Below, piece after piece: positions 20,963 to 27,292 of a stretch of 27,292 bases of DNA. The notes beneath the pieces are model-generated. The model worked only from the letters and a program-made list of their open reading frames with translations. It did not search any database and was not told the origin of the DNA. The position numbers and the translations under genes are program-made. The DNA lies in the NCBI GenBank assembly GCA_035531315.1, contig DATKTD010000272.1, positions 1-27,292 of the forward strand, in the 5' to 3' direction. How positions within the stretch are numbered: position 1 is the first letter of the stretch; each line of letters begins with the position of its first letter. This DNA is from CAIJMU01 sp035531315. GTDB taxonomy: Bacteria > Spirochaetota > Spirochaetia > Treponematales > Rectinemataceae.

Positions 20963-22432
20963 CTAAATGAGGGGCAGGACCTTCGAGGCCCTTTCGATGG
21001 CCCAGGCGGGCGGATCGATGCCGAACCAGCTGGCAGCGTTGCCCCAAGAAACCGCTCGGACGACGGCCCCGGTGAAGGCGTCGTCGTCGGGCAGTTCGCC
21101 CCGCTCGACCATCCGTCCCACCCAGCCGCAGAGGAGGCGCCGGAAGTACTCGTGCCGGGGGTAGGAGAGGAAGGAGCGCGAGTCGGTGAGCATGCCGAGG
21201 AAGCGCCCCACGAGACCCACCGAGGCGAGGCTTTCCAGGTGGCGCGTCATGCCGTCCTTCTGGTCGTTGAACCACCAGGCGGCGCCGACCTGGACGCGGG
21301 CGGGCTCGGTGTGACCGCTGCCACCCGAGCCGCAAAAGGAGCCCGCCAGCGCCACGAGGGAGTCGTTCTTCGCGGGGTCGAGGCTGTAGAGGATGCTGCG
21401 CGGCAAGGAGCCCTCGCGATCGAGGGCGTCGAGGAGGCTGGCGAGGGGAGCCATGAACTGGGCGTCGCTGATGGCGTCGCAGCCGCCGTCGGGGCCGTAA
21501 TGCTTGTAGAAGCGCGTCCGCGTGTTGCGGAGGGCCCCCACGTGGAGCTGCATGGCCCAGCCACGCTTGGCGTCGAGACGGGCTCCCTCGATAAGGACGG
21601 CGGTCCTGAAGGAGGCCTGGGCCGCCTCGTCGAGGGCCTTGCCGGAGAGGAGCCTCGCGACGATGTCGTCCAGGACCGATTCGGCGACTGGGGAGAATTC
21701 AGGCACGTAGACGGCATGGTCGGAGATCCGACATCCGGCCTCGTGGAAATAGGCGTGACGAAGGTCGAGGGCCTTCGCCAGGTCCGCCCAGCGCCTGATC
21801 GCCACGCCCGAGGCCTCTCCGAGCCTTTCGGCATAGGCCCTCCAGGCCTGCGAGTCCGAGACGGCCATGATCCTGTCGGGCCGGAAGGTGGGCAGGATCG
21901 TGGTGGCCATGGTCTGATCCTTGGCGAGCTTCTTGTGGGCCGCCAGGTCGTCGACCGGGTCGTCGGTGGTGCAGACGACGGCGACCCCGAAGCGTTCCAT
22001 GAGCCGCCTCGGGGTGTCGCCGCGCTCCCTCATGACCGCGTTGGCGCGATCGCGGATACGGAGGGCGTTCTCCGGGGTGAACAGCTCCTCGATGCCATAG
22101 GCGCGGCGGAGTTCGAGGTGGGACCAGGCCAAGAGGGGGTTGCCCGCGGCCTTCTGGAGTGAGCGCGCGTAGGCTATGAGCTTCTCGCCCCTGTCGCCCC
22201 GGCCCGAGACGAGTTCCTCGGGGACCCCGTCGGCCCTCATGATGCGCCACTTGTAATGATCGCCGCCGAGCCAGATTTCGGCGAGGTCCGCGAATGGCGC
22301 GTCCTCGGCGATGGCCTCGGGGGAAAGATGGCAGTGATAGTCGAATATCGGCATGTCGGCGGCGCTTTCGGTGTAGAGGCGCCGGCCGGTCTTCGTGTCG
22401 AGGAAGAATTCGTCGTCGAGGAATGTGCTCAT
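20963..22432 (-). CDS. uxaC: Glucuronate/galacturonate isomerase
   Basis: A 489-residue uronate isomerase of the amidohydrolase superfamily. It converts D-glucuronate to D-fructuronate and D-galacturonate to D-tagaturonate. Metal ligands His33 and His35 lie in FDYHCHLSPEAIAED, a diagnostic stretch; other conserved pieces are WLGGDHYKWRIMRADGV, TTDDPVDDL, LPTFRPDR, WAMQLHVGALRNTRTRF, MLTDSRSFLSYPRHEYFRR and SWGNAASWFGI near the C-terminus. Length equals the family norm. AAAGGAG lies before ATG 22432. It is the second gene of a two-gene operon, 12 bases after uxaE, and converges on the ion transporter with 66 bases between the stops. Confidence is very high. Confidence 0.97.
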   Translation of the reverse strand: MSTFLDDEFFLDTKTGRRLYTESAADMPIFDYHCHLSPEAIAEDAPFADLAEIWLGGDHYKWRIMRADGVPEELVSGRGDRGEKLIAYARSLQKAAGNPLLAWSHLELRRAYGIEELFTPENALRIRDRANAVMRERGDTPRRLMERFGVAVVCTTDDPVDDLAAHKKLAKDQTMATTILPTFRPDRIMAVSDSQAWRAYAERLGEASGVAIRRWADLAKALDLRHAYFHEAGCRISDHAVYVPEFSPVAESVLDDIVARLLSGKALDEAAQASFRTAVLIEGARLDAKRGWAMQLHVGALRNTRTRFYKHYGPDGGCDAISDAQFMAPLASLLDALDREGSLPRSILYSLDPAKNDSLVALAGSFCGSGGSGHTEPARVQVGAAWWFNDQKDGMTRHLESLASVGLVGRFLGMLTDSRSFLSYPRHEYFRRLLCGWVGRMVERGELPDDDAFTGAVVRAVSWGNAASWFGIDPPAWAIERASKVLPLI

Positions 22433-22444
22433 GTCGGACTCCTT

Positions 22445-23677
22445 TCAGAAACCGAGGAGGGGGCGGAGATGCCGTTCCAGGAGGTTGGTCGTCACGTTGC
22501 GCGACACCGATTCGCGATGCTCTTCGATGGCCGAGAGGAAACGGGAACCGGCCTCGGAGGCGACCTTGTAGCCGACGTGGAGGAGTTGGCGGAAGCCCCT
22601 GTCGTAGCGGGGATTCGTGCGATCGTGCCGGAGGGCCGCCGCGAAGGCCGGGCCGTCCCAGGACTCCACGGTCTCGGGGGAGGGGAGGCGGGAACGATCG
22701 ATGTCGACCACCGCGGCATAGGGTCCGACCAGTTCGTCGTAGCGGCCGAAGGATCCGCGATAGATCTCCTTGGCGATGGCCAGGCCCGAGCCGCCCGCCT
22801 CGGCGAGGCCGACGAGCTCCTCGAGCCAGGTGGTGCCGGCCGTCTTCAGGTGAAAGCCCGCGCCCAGTTTCCGCGCCGTCGCGGCGATGCCTGGGTAGAG
22901 GGAGAACTTGTCGCTGCCCGAATGGATCGAGAGCTTGAGGCCGGCGGGCAGGCCGAAGGCCTTCACGGCGAACTGCGTCACCCTGATGTCGGCCTCGAAT
23001 TCGGAAAGGAAGGCGGCCACGTCGCCGACGTAGTCGACGCCCTTGTTGAAGCGGCCCGAGAATTTCGGCGCGATGGTGGTGACGGGAATGCCCTCGTCGG
23101 ATATCGCCGCGAGTATGGCGAGGAGTTCGGCGGGGTTCTGGGGCTCGGAGGTCTCGTCCATCGACACCTCCGCCACGAAATCCTTTTCGCCCTTGAGCTC
23201 CACTATGCGCCGGTAGACCTTGCCGGCCTCCTTGACGGCCACGAGGTAGCGCGAGGCCGCCGAACGGAGGGCCGCCGCGTCGACCGGGGCCGGGAGATCC
23301 TTCGCCGCGGCGAGGTCCCGGTGTCTCGCGACGAAGGTCTCGATGTCGGCGGCCGCGGGCGCCTGGCCGATGAAGTCGGCGACGTCGATGGTGAAAAAGT
23401 CGCAGTGCGGGGCGAAGGCCTCGACCGTCTTGAGGCCGACATGGTCGGCATCGACGAACCAGGGGGCCCGCCAGCCGCTGGCCGAGACGGCCGCCGCGGC
23501 CGCGTTTCGCTGATCGGCGGGGGACGAGTGGATGATCGCGTGCTCGCGGGCGCTTTTGTTCCAGACGATGCCGACATCGAAGCCGGCCGCGCGCGCGGCC
23601 TCGAGGGCGGCGAGCTGGGCCCTTCCTTCCATTCCGAAACGGTCGCCGGTTCCGATCGAAAAACGCGGCAGGGTCAT
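22445..23677 (-). CDS. uxaE: Tagaturonate epimerase family protein
   Basis: A 410-residue protein I recognise as the UxaE family, which epimerises D-tagaturonate to D-fructuronate and was first described in Thermotoga. Conserved pieces: FSIGTGDRFGMEG at the N-terminus, WFVDADHVGLKTV (73-85), DFFTIDVADFIG, VSMDETSEPQNP (171-182), TIAPKFSGRFNKGVDYVGD, LKLSIHSGSDKFSLYPG (248-263) and HLKTAGTTWLEEL (276-288), which suggest a TIM-barrel with acidic and His metal ligands. It is first in an operon with uxaC, whose product it would consume when galacturonate is the sugar. AAGGAAGG precedes ATG 23677 and a consensus sigma-70 promoter lies further upstream. I identified it by memory of the family, without a search. 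Confidence 0.82.
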   Translation of the reverse strand: MTLPRFSIGTGDRFGMEGRAQLAALEAARAAGFDVGIVWNKSAREHAIIHSSPADQRNAAAAAVSASGWRAPWFVDADHVGLKTVEAFAPHCDFFTIDVADFIGQAPAAADIETFVARHRDLAAAKDLPAPVDAAALRSAASRYLVAVKEAGKVYRRIVELKGEKDFVAEVSMDETSEPQNPAELLAILAAISDEGIPVTTIAPKFSGRFNKGVDYVGDVAAFLSEFEADIRVTQFAVKAFGLPAGLKLSIHSGSDKFSLYPGIAATARKLGAGFHLKTAGTTWLEELVGLAEAGGSGLAIAKEIYRGSFGRYDELVGPYAAVVDIDRSRLPSPETVESWDGPAFAAALRHDRTNPRYDRGFRQLLHVGYKVASEAGSRFLSAIEEHRESVSRNVTTNLLERHLRPLLGF

Positions 23678-23700
23678 GAGAACCTTCCTTATTCTGCCAA

Positions 23701-23724
23701 GTAGGGGCCGGAATGCCCCGCTAC
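23701..23724 (-). promoter_or_regulatory. Hairpin/operator-like inverted repeat in the uxaE leader
   Basis: GGGGC/GCCCC (23704-23708 with 23715-23719), extendable as GTAG...CTAC through a two-base bulge. It begins at the predicted uxaE transcription start and ends about 23 bases before the start codon. It could be an operator or an mRNA-stabilising 5' stem. Confidence 0.35.
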
Positions 23725-23725
23725 C

Positions 23726-23754
23726 GCTATAGAGCGACCGCGACCTCCTGTCAA
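23726..23754 (-). promoter_or_regulatory. Sigma-70 promoter of uxaE-uxaC
   Basis: On the minus strand a perfect TTGACA (23754-23749), a 17-base spacer and TATAGC (23731-23726). RNA would begin near 23719, giving a leader of about 40 bases that includes the AAGGAAGG ribosome site. This is the best consensus promoter in the window. Confidence 0.75.
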
Positions 23755-23780
23755 GACTGAGGCAGCCCCGCGCTTACGCA

Positions 23781-23809
23781 TGGACAGGACGGGAGCCTGA
23801 GGTTAGAGT
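23781..23809 (+). promoter_or_regulatory. Leaderless-type promoter of the lipid-kinase-like gene
   Basis: TGGACA (23781-23786, five of six -35 bases), 17-base spacer, TAGAGT (23804-23809), then eight bases to ATG 23818. RNA is predicted to begin within two bases of the start codon. This favours ATG 23818 over the in-frame TTG at 23809, which would lie inside the -10 box. Confidence 0.55.
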
Positions 23810-23817
23810 TGCCGATC

Positions 23818-24894
23818 ATGTTGCGCCCGGAAAAGCTCGCCGAGGAACTCCGCCATCTCCTGTCCCGCTCGCCCGTCGCCCCCGGATTGCCCATCGAGGT
23901 CGAACTCGTGGCCAACCCGGTGGCCGGGGGCTTCACGCGGCCGCGTTATGCGAAACGCCGAACCGCGGAACTCGAGACGCTTCGCGCCTTGTCCTCGGCC
24001 CTTCCCCTCCGCGAGGGGCCCTTCACGGTGCGTCTCCACCTCACCGACAGGGCGGGGCACGCGGCCGACATCGCCAAGGCGGTCTTCGCGGAGGCGAGGG
24101 CGGGCGGCTATTCCCCGGCCCTCCGCATCCTCATGACGGCCGGCGGGGACGGCACGGCCCTCGAGGCCATCGGGGCCCTGATGGAACTCGGCGAGGAGGA
24201 GCGGGAGCGCTGGCTCGTGCTTCGCCTTCCCCTCGGGACGGGCAACGACGGGGCGGACGGCAGGGACCTGGGCAAGGCTCTCGGGAGGCTTCTCGGACCC
24301 TGTTCCGCGGTGCCGAAATCGGCCGTCCTCGTCAGTCCTAACCCGGCGGGCGGCAAGACGCCCCTGTGGTCCTTCAACATCGCGAGCGTCGGCGCCGACG
24401 CCTTCATCGCCCACATGACGAACAGGCTCAAGACCCGCTTCCCCGGGGACTCCTACAAGATCATGGTCGATCTCGCCGCCGCCACCTACAACATGGCCTG
24501 GCGCTCGCGGCCCGCCACCATCCGCTCCTGGCAGGAGTCCTCGGGCGAGCGCATCATCGAGGGCGACTGCCTCCTCCTCGCCGTGGGCGCTTCGGGCGAT
24601 CGGCAATATGGCTCGAACAAGAGGATCTTGCCCGGCCCGGACAATGTCTGCTTCATTCCGAGGATGTCCCTCCTCGGCAATTTCAAGATCAAGGGCCCCA
24701 TCAGCGCGGGCCAACACTCGAAGTTCCGCGAGGTGCAGCTCTTTTCAGCCGATCGCCTCATCCTCGAGTATCCCGGTCCCCTGCTCTTCCAGTCGGACGG
24801 GGAGGTGACGAGGCTCGAGGCCGCGGACTTCCCCCTCGCCTTCGAAATCGTGAAGGGGGCTTACCGGGTCCTCGGATCGATCGCCAGGGACTAG
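23818..24894 (+). CDS. Diacylglycerol/lipid-kinase-like protein
   Basis: A 358-residue member of the diacylglycerol kinase/sphingosine kinase/YegS superfamily. The ATP-binding motif TAGGDGTALEAIGAL has Gly-Gly-Asp-Gly-Thr at 109-113; LPLGTGND follows (GTGND at 140-144); and the C-terminal catalytic motif QSDGE is at 325-329. Together these support an active lipid or NAD-kinase-fold enzyme. The spacing is stretched compared with bacterial DgkB, and the middle portion (FNIASVGADAFIAHMTNRLKTRF) is the region that usually opens the second domain. The lipid substrate is unknown. I chose ATG 23818 on promoter grounds; an in-frame TTG at 23809 preceded by TGAGG is the alternative. It converges on the FemAB-like gene. 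Confidence 0.82.
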   Translation: MLRPEKLAEELRHLLSRSPVAPGLPIEVELVANPVAGGFTRPRYAKRRTAELETLRALSSALPLREGPFTVRLHLTDRAGHAADIAKAVFAEARAGGYSPALRILMTAGGDGTALEAIGALMELGEEERERWLVLRLPLGTGNDGADGRDLGKALGRLLGPCSAVPKSAVLVSPNPAGGKTPLWSFNIASVGADAFIAHMTNRLKTRFPGDSYKIMVDLAAATYNMAWRSRPATIRSWQESSGERIIEGDCLLLAVGASGDRQYGSNKRILPGPDNVCFIPRMSLLGNFKIKGPISAGQHSKFREVQLFSADRLILEYPGPLLFQSDGEVTRLEAADFPLAFEIVKGAYRVLGSIARD

Positions 24895-24904
24895 GGTCCC
24901 CGTT

Positions 24905-24930
24905 CCTCGACCTGGAGACAGGTCGCGAGG
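24905..24930. terminator. Convergent hairpin between lipid-kinase-like and FemAB-like genes
   Basis: CCTCGACCTG (24905-24914) pairs with CAGGTCGCGAGG (24919-24930) apart from a two-base bulge, with GAGA as loop. It lies 10 bases after one stop and 20 bases after the other, so it can act for both transcripts. No T-run follows. Confidence 0.5.
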
Positions 24931-24949
24931 CCTTCCCGATCCCCGTCCT

Positions 24950-26161
24950 TCACGACTTGCTCTCCTCGGTCGCCTTGAAGGGCAGGTCGGCGTTGAGCTC
25001 GGCGATTCCCCCCTCCTCGGCGCGGTTGGCCCCGACCATGGCGTTCGCGAAGGCGCGGGCCATCCGGGGATCGACGATGGCGTGGAAGGATGGTGCGAGG
25101 ACGGAGCGGAATCCGCGCCGGGCCTTGTGCTCGCTTCCCATCCCAGGATCGAAGCGGGCGATCCCTTGGGCGAGGGCCCACTCTATCGGAAGGTAGTAGC
25201 AGAGCTCGAAATGGAGCCCGGCCTCGAAGCGCGCGCTGCCCCAGTAGCGACCCCAGAGCGCGCGCTCTCCCCGCATCAAAAATGAAAGCGCAATTGGGTC
25301 TTTGTTGTCGCTGGGGTCGAAGGCGGCCCCGAGGACCCAACCTTCGGGCAGGAATTCGGGGAGGCGAAGGAAGAAATCGCGGGTAAGCCAACGCGCGGCC
25401 CAGGGGCCGAAGCGGTCGTTGGTCGACTCGTAGAAATCCGCCATGCGTTCGAGGAGGCGGGGGGCGGCAGCGGCCTCCCCGGCCTCGATCACGCGCCGTG
25501 CCACGCCCCGCTTGTCGAGGCCGGTCCTCTCACGGAGGACGTTGCGTCTCATGTTCTTCGAAAAGGCCCCGAGGTAGCCCGTGAAGTCCCCGTAACCCTC
25601 GTCGGTCCAGAGGAAGCTTTGGTGTTCCCAGGCCACGAGGCTCGGCAGGCCGCCGCCTCGAGAGTCGGAGGCCAGCTCGGTCATGGCCCCTGCCATGTCC
25701 GGCGCCGGCCACTGCGCGTGAAAGCCGCCGAAGCCGTTGGCCCGCGCCATTTCGACCAGGGCATCGAGGAGGCTCGCAGTCAGCTGCATCTCGTCCTCGT
25801 CCTTCCGGACGATGACCCGCCAGGTCGGCGAGGGGGTGAGGGGCACCATGCCGACGAGCTTGGGATACCAGGCGATGTCGTTCGCCTCGGCCGCCCGGGC
25901 GAATTCGAAATCCCAGATGAATTCCCCGCCCGAGGAGGTCTTGGCGTAGAGGGGGGCGGCGGCGACGAGGAGGCCGTCGCGGCGGAGAAGGGCGTGTAGG
26001 GGGGTCCAGCCACGCTCCGGCACGACGGAGCCCGACTCTTCGAGCAGGGCGAGGAAACCCCATCGGAGGAAGGGCGAGTCGTAGCGGGCCGCGAGGGAGT
26101 CCCATTCGGCCCTGTCGATCGCCCGCATCGAGGGGGCGAAGCTCAGTTCGAAGGTGGCCAC
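24950..26161 (-). CDS. FemAB-like / GNAT-fold protein (PF04339-type)
   Basis: A 403-residue protein resembling the FemAB-like/peptidogalycan-recognition family annotated as GNAT acyltransferases. Typical pieces: WDSLAARYDSPFLRWGFLALLEESGSV at the N-terminus (family members begin with a W-x-L...NPFL-like segment), HQSFLWTDEGYGDFTGYLGAFSKNMRRNVLRER in the middle, FYESTNDRFGPWAARWLTRDFF, GRYWGSARFEAGLHFELCYYLPIEWAL and FDPGMGSEHKARRGF near the end. The reaction is not established; aminoacyl or acyl transfer is expected from the fold. The start is GTG 26161, with no ribosome site but TATCCT six bases before it. ATG 26128 is an alternative. The gene lies 46 bases after hslO on the same strand and converges on the lipid-kinase-like gene. 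Confidence 0.82.
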   Translation of the reverse strand: MATFELSFAPSMRAIDRAEWDSLAARYDSPFLRWGFLALLEESGSVVPERGWTPLHALLRRDGLLVAAAPLYAKTSSGGEFIWDFEFARAAEANDIAWYPKLVGMVPLTPSPTWRVIVRKDEDEMQLTASLLDALVEMARANGFGGFHAQWPAPDMAGAMTELASDSRGGGLPSLVAWEHQSFLWTDEGYGDFTGYLGAFSKNMRRNVLRERTGLDKRGVARRVIEAGEAAAAPRLLERMADFYESTNDRFGPWAARWLTRDFFLRLPEFLPEGWVLGAAFDPSDNKDPIALSFLMRGERALWGRYWGSARFEAGLHFELCYYLPIEWALAQGIARFDPGMGSEHKARRGFRSVLAPSFHAIVDPRMARAFANAMVGANRAEEGGIAELNADLPFKATEESKS

Positions 26162-26167
26162 GCGGCT

Positions 26168-26173
26168 AGGATA
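26168..26173 (-). promoter_or_regulatory. -10-like hexamer six bases before the FemAB-like start
   Basis: On the minus strand TATCCT (26173-26168) is followed by six bases and then GTG 26161. No convincing -35 is seen 17-18 bases further upstream. The same hexamer and spacing precede the kinase start at 6652. Confidence 0.4.
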
Positions 26174-26207
26174 CTGGCGCGGCGGGTGTCGGGGCCAGTG
26201 CGACCGA

Positions 26208-27221
26208 TCAGGCCTTTCCCGGGCTCGGGCTCGCGGGCCTTCGTTCGCTTCTTTCTGCGAGGAGGGTCTCGAGCTCTTCCTTCGTCCAATGGTAGCGGGA
26301 GCCGCATTGGTGGCAGACGGCCTCCACGGGCCATGGACCCTTTTCGACGAGGTCCTCGAGCAGGCCGCCCTGGGCCCCGGCGATGAATGAGGCGAAGCGC
26401 CCGCGCTCGCAATCGCAATGGAACTCGGCCGCTGCCGTCCCGCGCAATGTCAGGCCGAGGCCGGCGAAGGCCGTACCCAGCCATGCCACCGGATTTCCGC
26501 CTCCCGCGAAGTAGGCGCCTATCGGCGGCGGCAGGCCGAGAAGGGTCTCGGTCCGCTCGAGGAGGGAGGCGGTCGCCCCGGGCAGGGCTTGGAGGTAGAG
26601 GCCGCCTGCCCCATCGACCCGGCCTTCGCGATCGAAATGGATGCCGAGCTCGAAGGCCGTGGGAAGCTGCTCCGACTCGAGGAAGATGGTCGCGAGATCC
26701 TGGGCGAGGCGCCCGGTCCGGAGCTCGACGGTACCGGTGAAGGGCCTGGGCATCCCGGCGATGAAGCGGGTCATGGTGAGGCTGCCCTTGCCTACAAGGG
26801 GGGCGGTGTCGAAGCGCTCTGGCGCCTCGCTCAGCTCTATGACATCATTGAAAAGGTATCCCCGGGTCGCATAGCTCCGCTCCAATCCGTTTCCGGCGGG
26901 GCGGGAGGCGGCCTCCACCGACCATCCCTGGACGGGGCCTTCGCAGTCGAGCCTGATGCCTAGCCGGTCCTCGCCCTTGAGCGTCGAGGCGAGGAGGGCC
27001 GAGGCGAGAGAGGCCTGGCCGAGCACGAAGGTCTCGATGAGTCCGAGGCCGTGATTGGCGCGCATGCGGTTGACGAGCCTGCTCCCGTGGAGGAGGGCTC
27101 CGCGGATCTCGCCGCCCGGGGGACCGTCCGGGCTGCCGAGGGTAAAGAAGGAAAGGCCATCGGGTGCGAGACTGTCGAGGTGGGAGAGGAGGCGCGCGTC
27201 TTTGATGGGGGCCGCGATCAT
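26208..27221 (-). CDS. hslO: Hsp33 redox-regulated chaperone
   Basis: A 337-residue Hsp33, a cytoplasmic holdase switched on by oxidation. The zinc/redox switch is complete: Cys269-x-Cys271 (FHCDCERGRF), 31 residues, then Cys303-x-x-Cys306 (VCHQCGSRYHW), which is the family spacing. The N-terminal substrate-binding domain contains ASALLASTLKGEDRLGIRLDCEGPVQGWSVEA; the FNDVIELSEAPERF-like portion and GAYFAGGGNPVAWLG follow. I chose ATG 27221 because MIAAPIKDARLL is the expected N-terminus; an in-frame TTG at 27257 is part of the -35 box instead. It is longer than the roughly 290-residue E. coli protein, partly through a 30-residue charged, Pro-rich tail. It probably has its own transcript, possibly shared with the FemAB-like gene. 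Confidence 0.95.
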   Translation of the reverse strand: MIAAPIKDARLLSHLDSLAPDGLSFFTLGSPDGPPGGEIRGALLHGSRLVNRMRANHGLGLIETFVLGQASLASALLASTLKGEDRLGIRLDCEGPVQGWSVEAASRPAGNGLERSYATRGYLFNDVIELSEAPERFDTAPLVGKGSLTMTRFIAGMPRPFTGTVELRTGRLAQDLATIFLESEQLPTAFELGIHFDREGRVDGAGGLYLQALPGATASLLERTETLLGLPPPIGAYFAGGGNPVAWLGTAFAGLGLTLRGTAAAEFHCDCERGRFASFIAGAQGGLLEDLVEKGPWPVEAVCHQCGSRYHWTKEELETLLAERSERRPASPSPGKA

Positions 27222-27227
27222 GGGTGA

Positions 27228-27257
27228 AGAGTAGGTTCCCGCAGCGGAGAGGGTCAA
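27228..27257 (-). promoter_or_regulatory. Leaderless-type promoter of hslO
   Basis: On the minus strand TTGACC (27257-27252), an 18-base spacer, TACTCT (27233-27228), then exactly six bases to ATG 27221, so RNA would start at the A of the start codon. No Shine-Dalgarno site is present. This is the clearest of the five such arrangements. Confidence 0.6.
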
Positions 27258-27288
27258 GGAAGGCGAGCCCCTGGCTGGCCCCTTCCTT
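27256..27288. repeat. Inverted repeat AAGGAAGG/CCTTCCTT upstream of hslO
   Basis: A perfect 8-bp inverted repeat (27256-27263 with 27281-27288) with a 17-base loop at the window edge. It could end a gene arriving from beyond the window or serve as an upstream operator for hslO; it touches the -35 box. Confidence 0.35.
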
Positions 27289-27292
27289 CGAC

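Noticed and set aside
27219..27257. TTG 27257 as the hslO start
   Set aside because: The TTG is part of a TTGACC -35 box, the extra 12 residues have no family counterpart, and MIAAPIKDARLL from ATG 27221 is the expected beginning.

Overview
The window is a GC-rich, tightly packed bacterial chromosome segment with no rRNA, tRNA, insertion sequence, phage gene or CRISPR array that I can see. The gene set is a dipeptide-type ABC operon, RpiR/KdgK/Gnd sugar-acid genes, UxaC plus UxaE (the latter best known from Thermotoga), a hybrid kinase paired with a response-regulator adenylate cyclase, and Hsp33. This would fit a free-living or gut-associated GC-rich spirochaete, but that placement is inference from gene content and protein style; no taxonomic marker is present.

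Layout. (1) 2-6001, + strand: an oligopeptide/dipeptide ABC operon (end of the binding protein, two permeases, two ATPases) ending in a peptide-amidase-like hydrolase. Most junctions are 4-nt ATGA overlaps, and a strong hairpin separates the binding-protein gene from the permeases. (2) 6020-6436, - strand: an OsmC-like protein. (3) 6652-10396, + strand: a membrane hybrid histidine kinase overlapping a REC-adenylate cyclase gene, a probable cAMP signalling pair. (4) 16196 down to 10478, - strand: rpiR - kdgK - gnd - zinc alcohol dehydrogenase - Gfo/Idh oxidoreductase. (5) 16360-19559, + strand, divergent from rpiR: a sugar-binding protein and two permeases with no ATPase gene; a structured repeat block lies between binding protein and permeases. 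(6) 19652-20896: an ArsB/NhaD-type ion transporter. (7) 23677 down to 20963, - strand: uxaE - uxaC. (8) 23818-24894: a lipid/diacylglycerol-kinase-like protein, convergent with a FemAB/GNAT-like protein (26161-24950), followed upstream by hslO (Hsp33, 27221-26208).

How the genes work together. Regions 4, 5 and 7 look like one hexuronate/sugar-acid utilisation neighbourhood: uptake by the ABC importer, galacturonate to tagaturonate (UxaC), tagaturonate to fructuronate (UxaE), and later 2-keto-3-deoxygluconate phosphorylation (KdgK). The middle steps (fructuronate reductase, mannonate dehydratase) and the KDPG aldolase are not recognisable here; the two unassigned oxidoreductases are candidates for the reductase step. 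The RpiR protein probably controls the divergent 16197-16359 region, which holds a symmetric operator-like palindrome.

Most notable unexplained structure: (a) an 84-nt branched inverted-repeat element plus tandem hairpin repeats after the sugar-binding-protein gene; (b) five separate genes that lack Shine-Dalgarno sites and instead carry a TAnnnT hexamer 6-8 nt before the start codon, three of them with a good -35 box, suggesting leaderless transcription of single genes while operon genes use ordinary ribosome binding sites.
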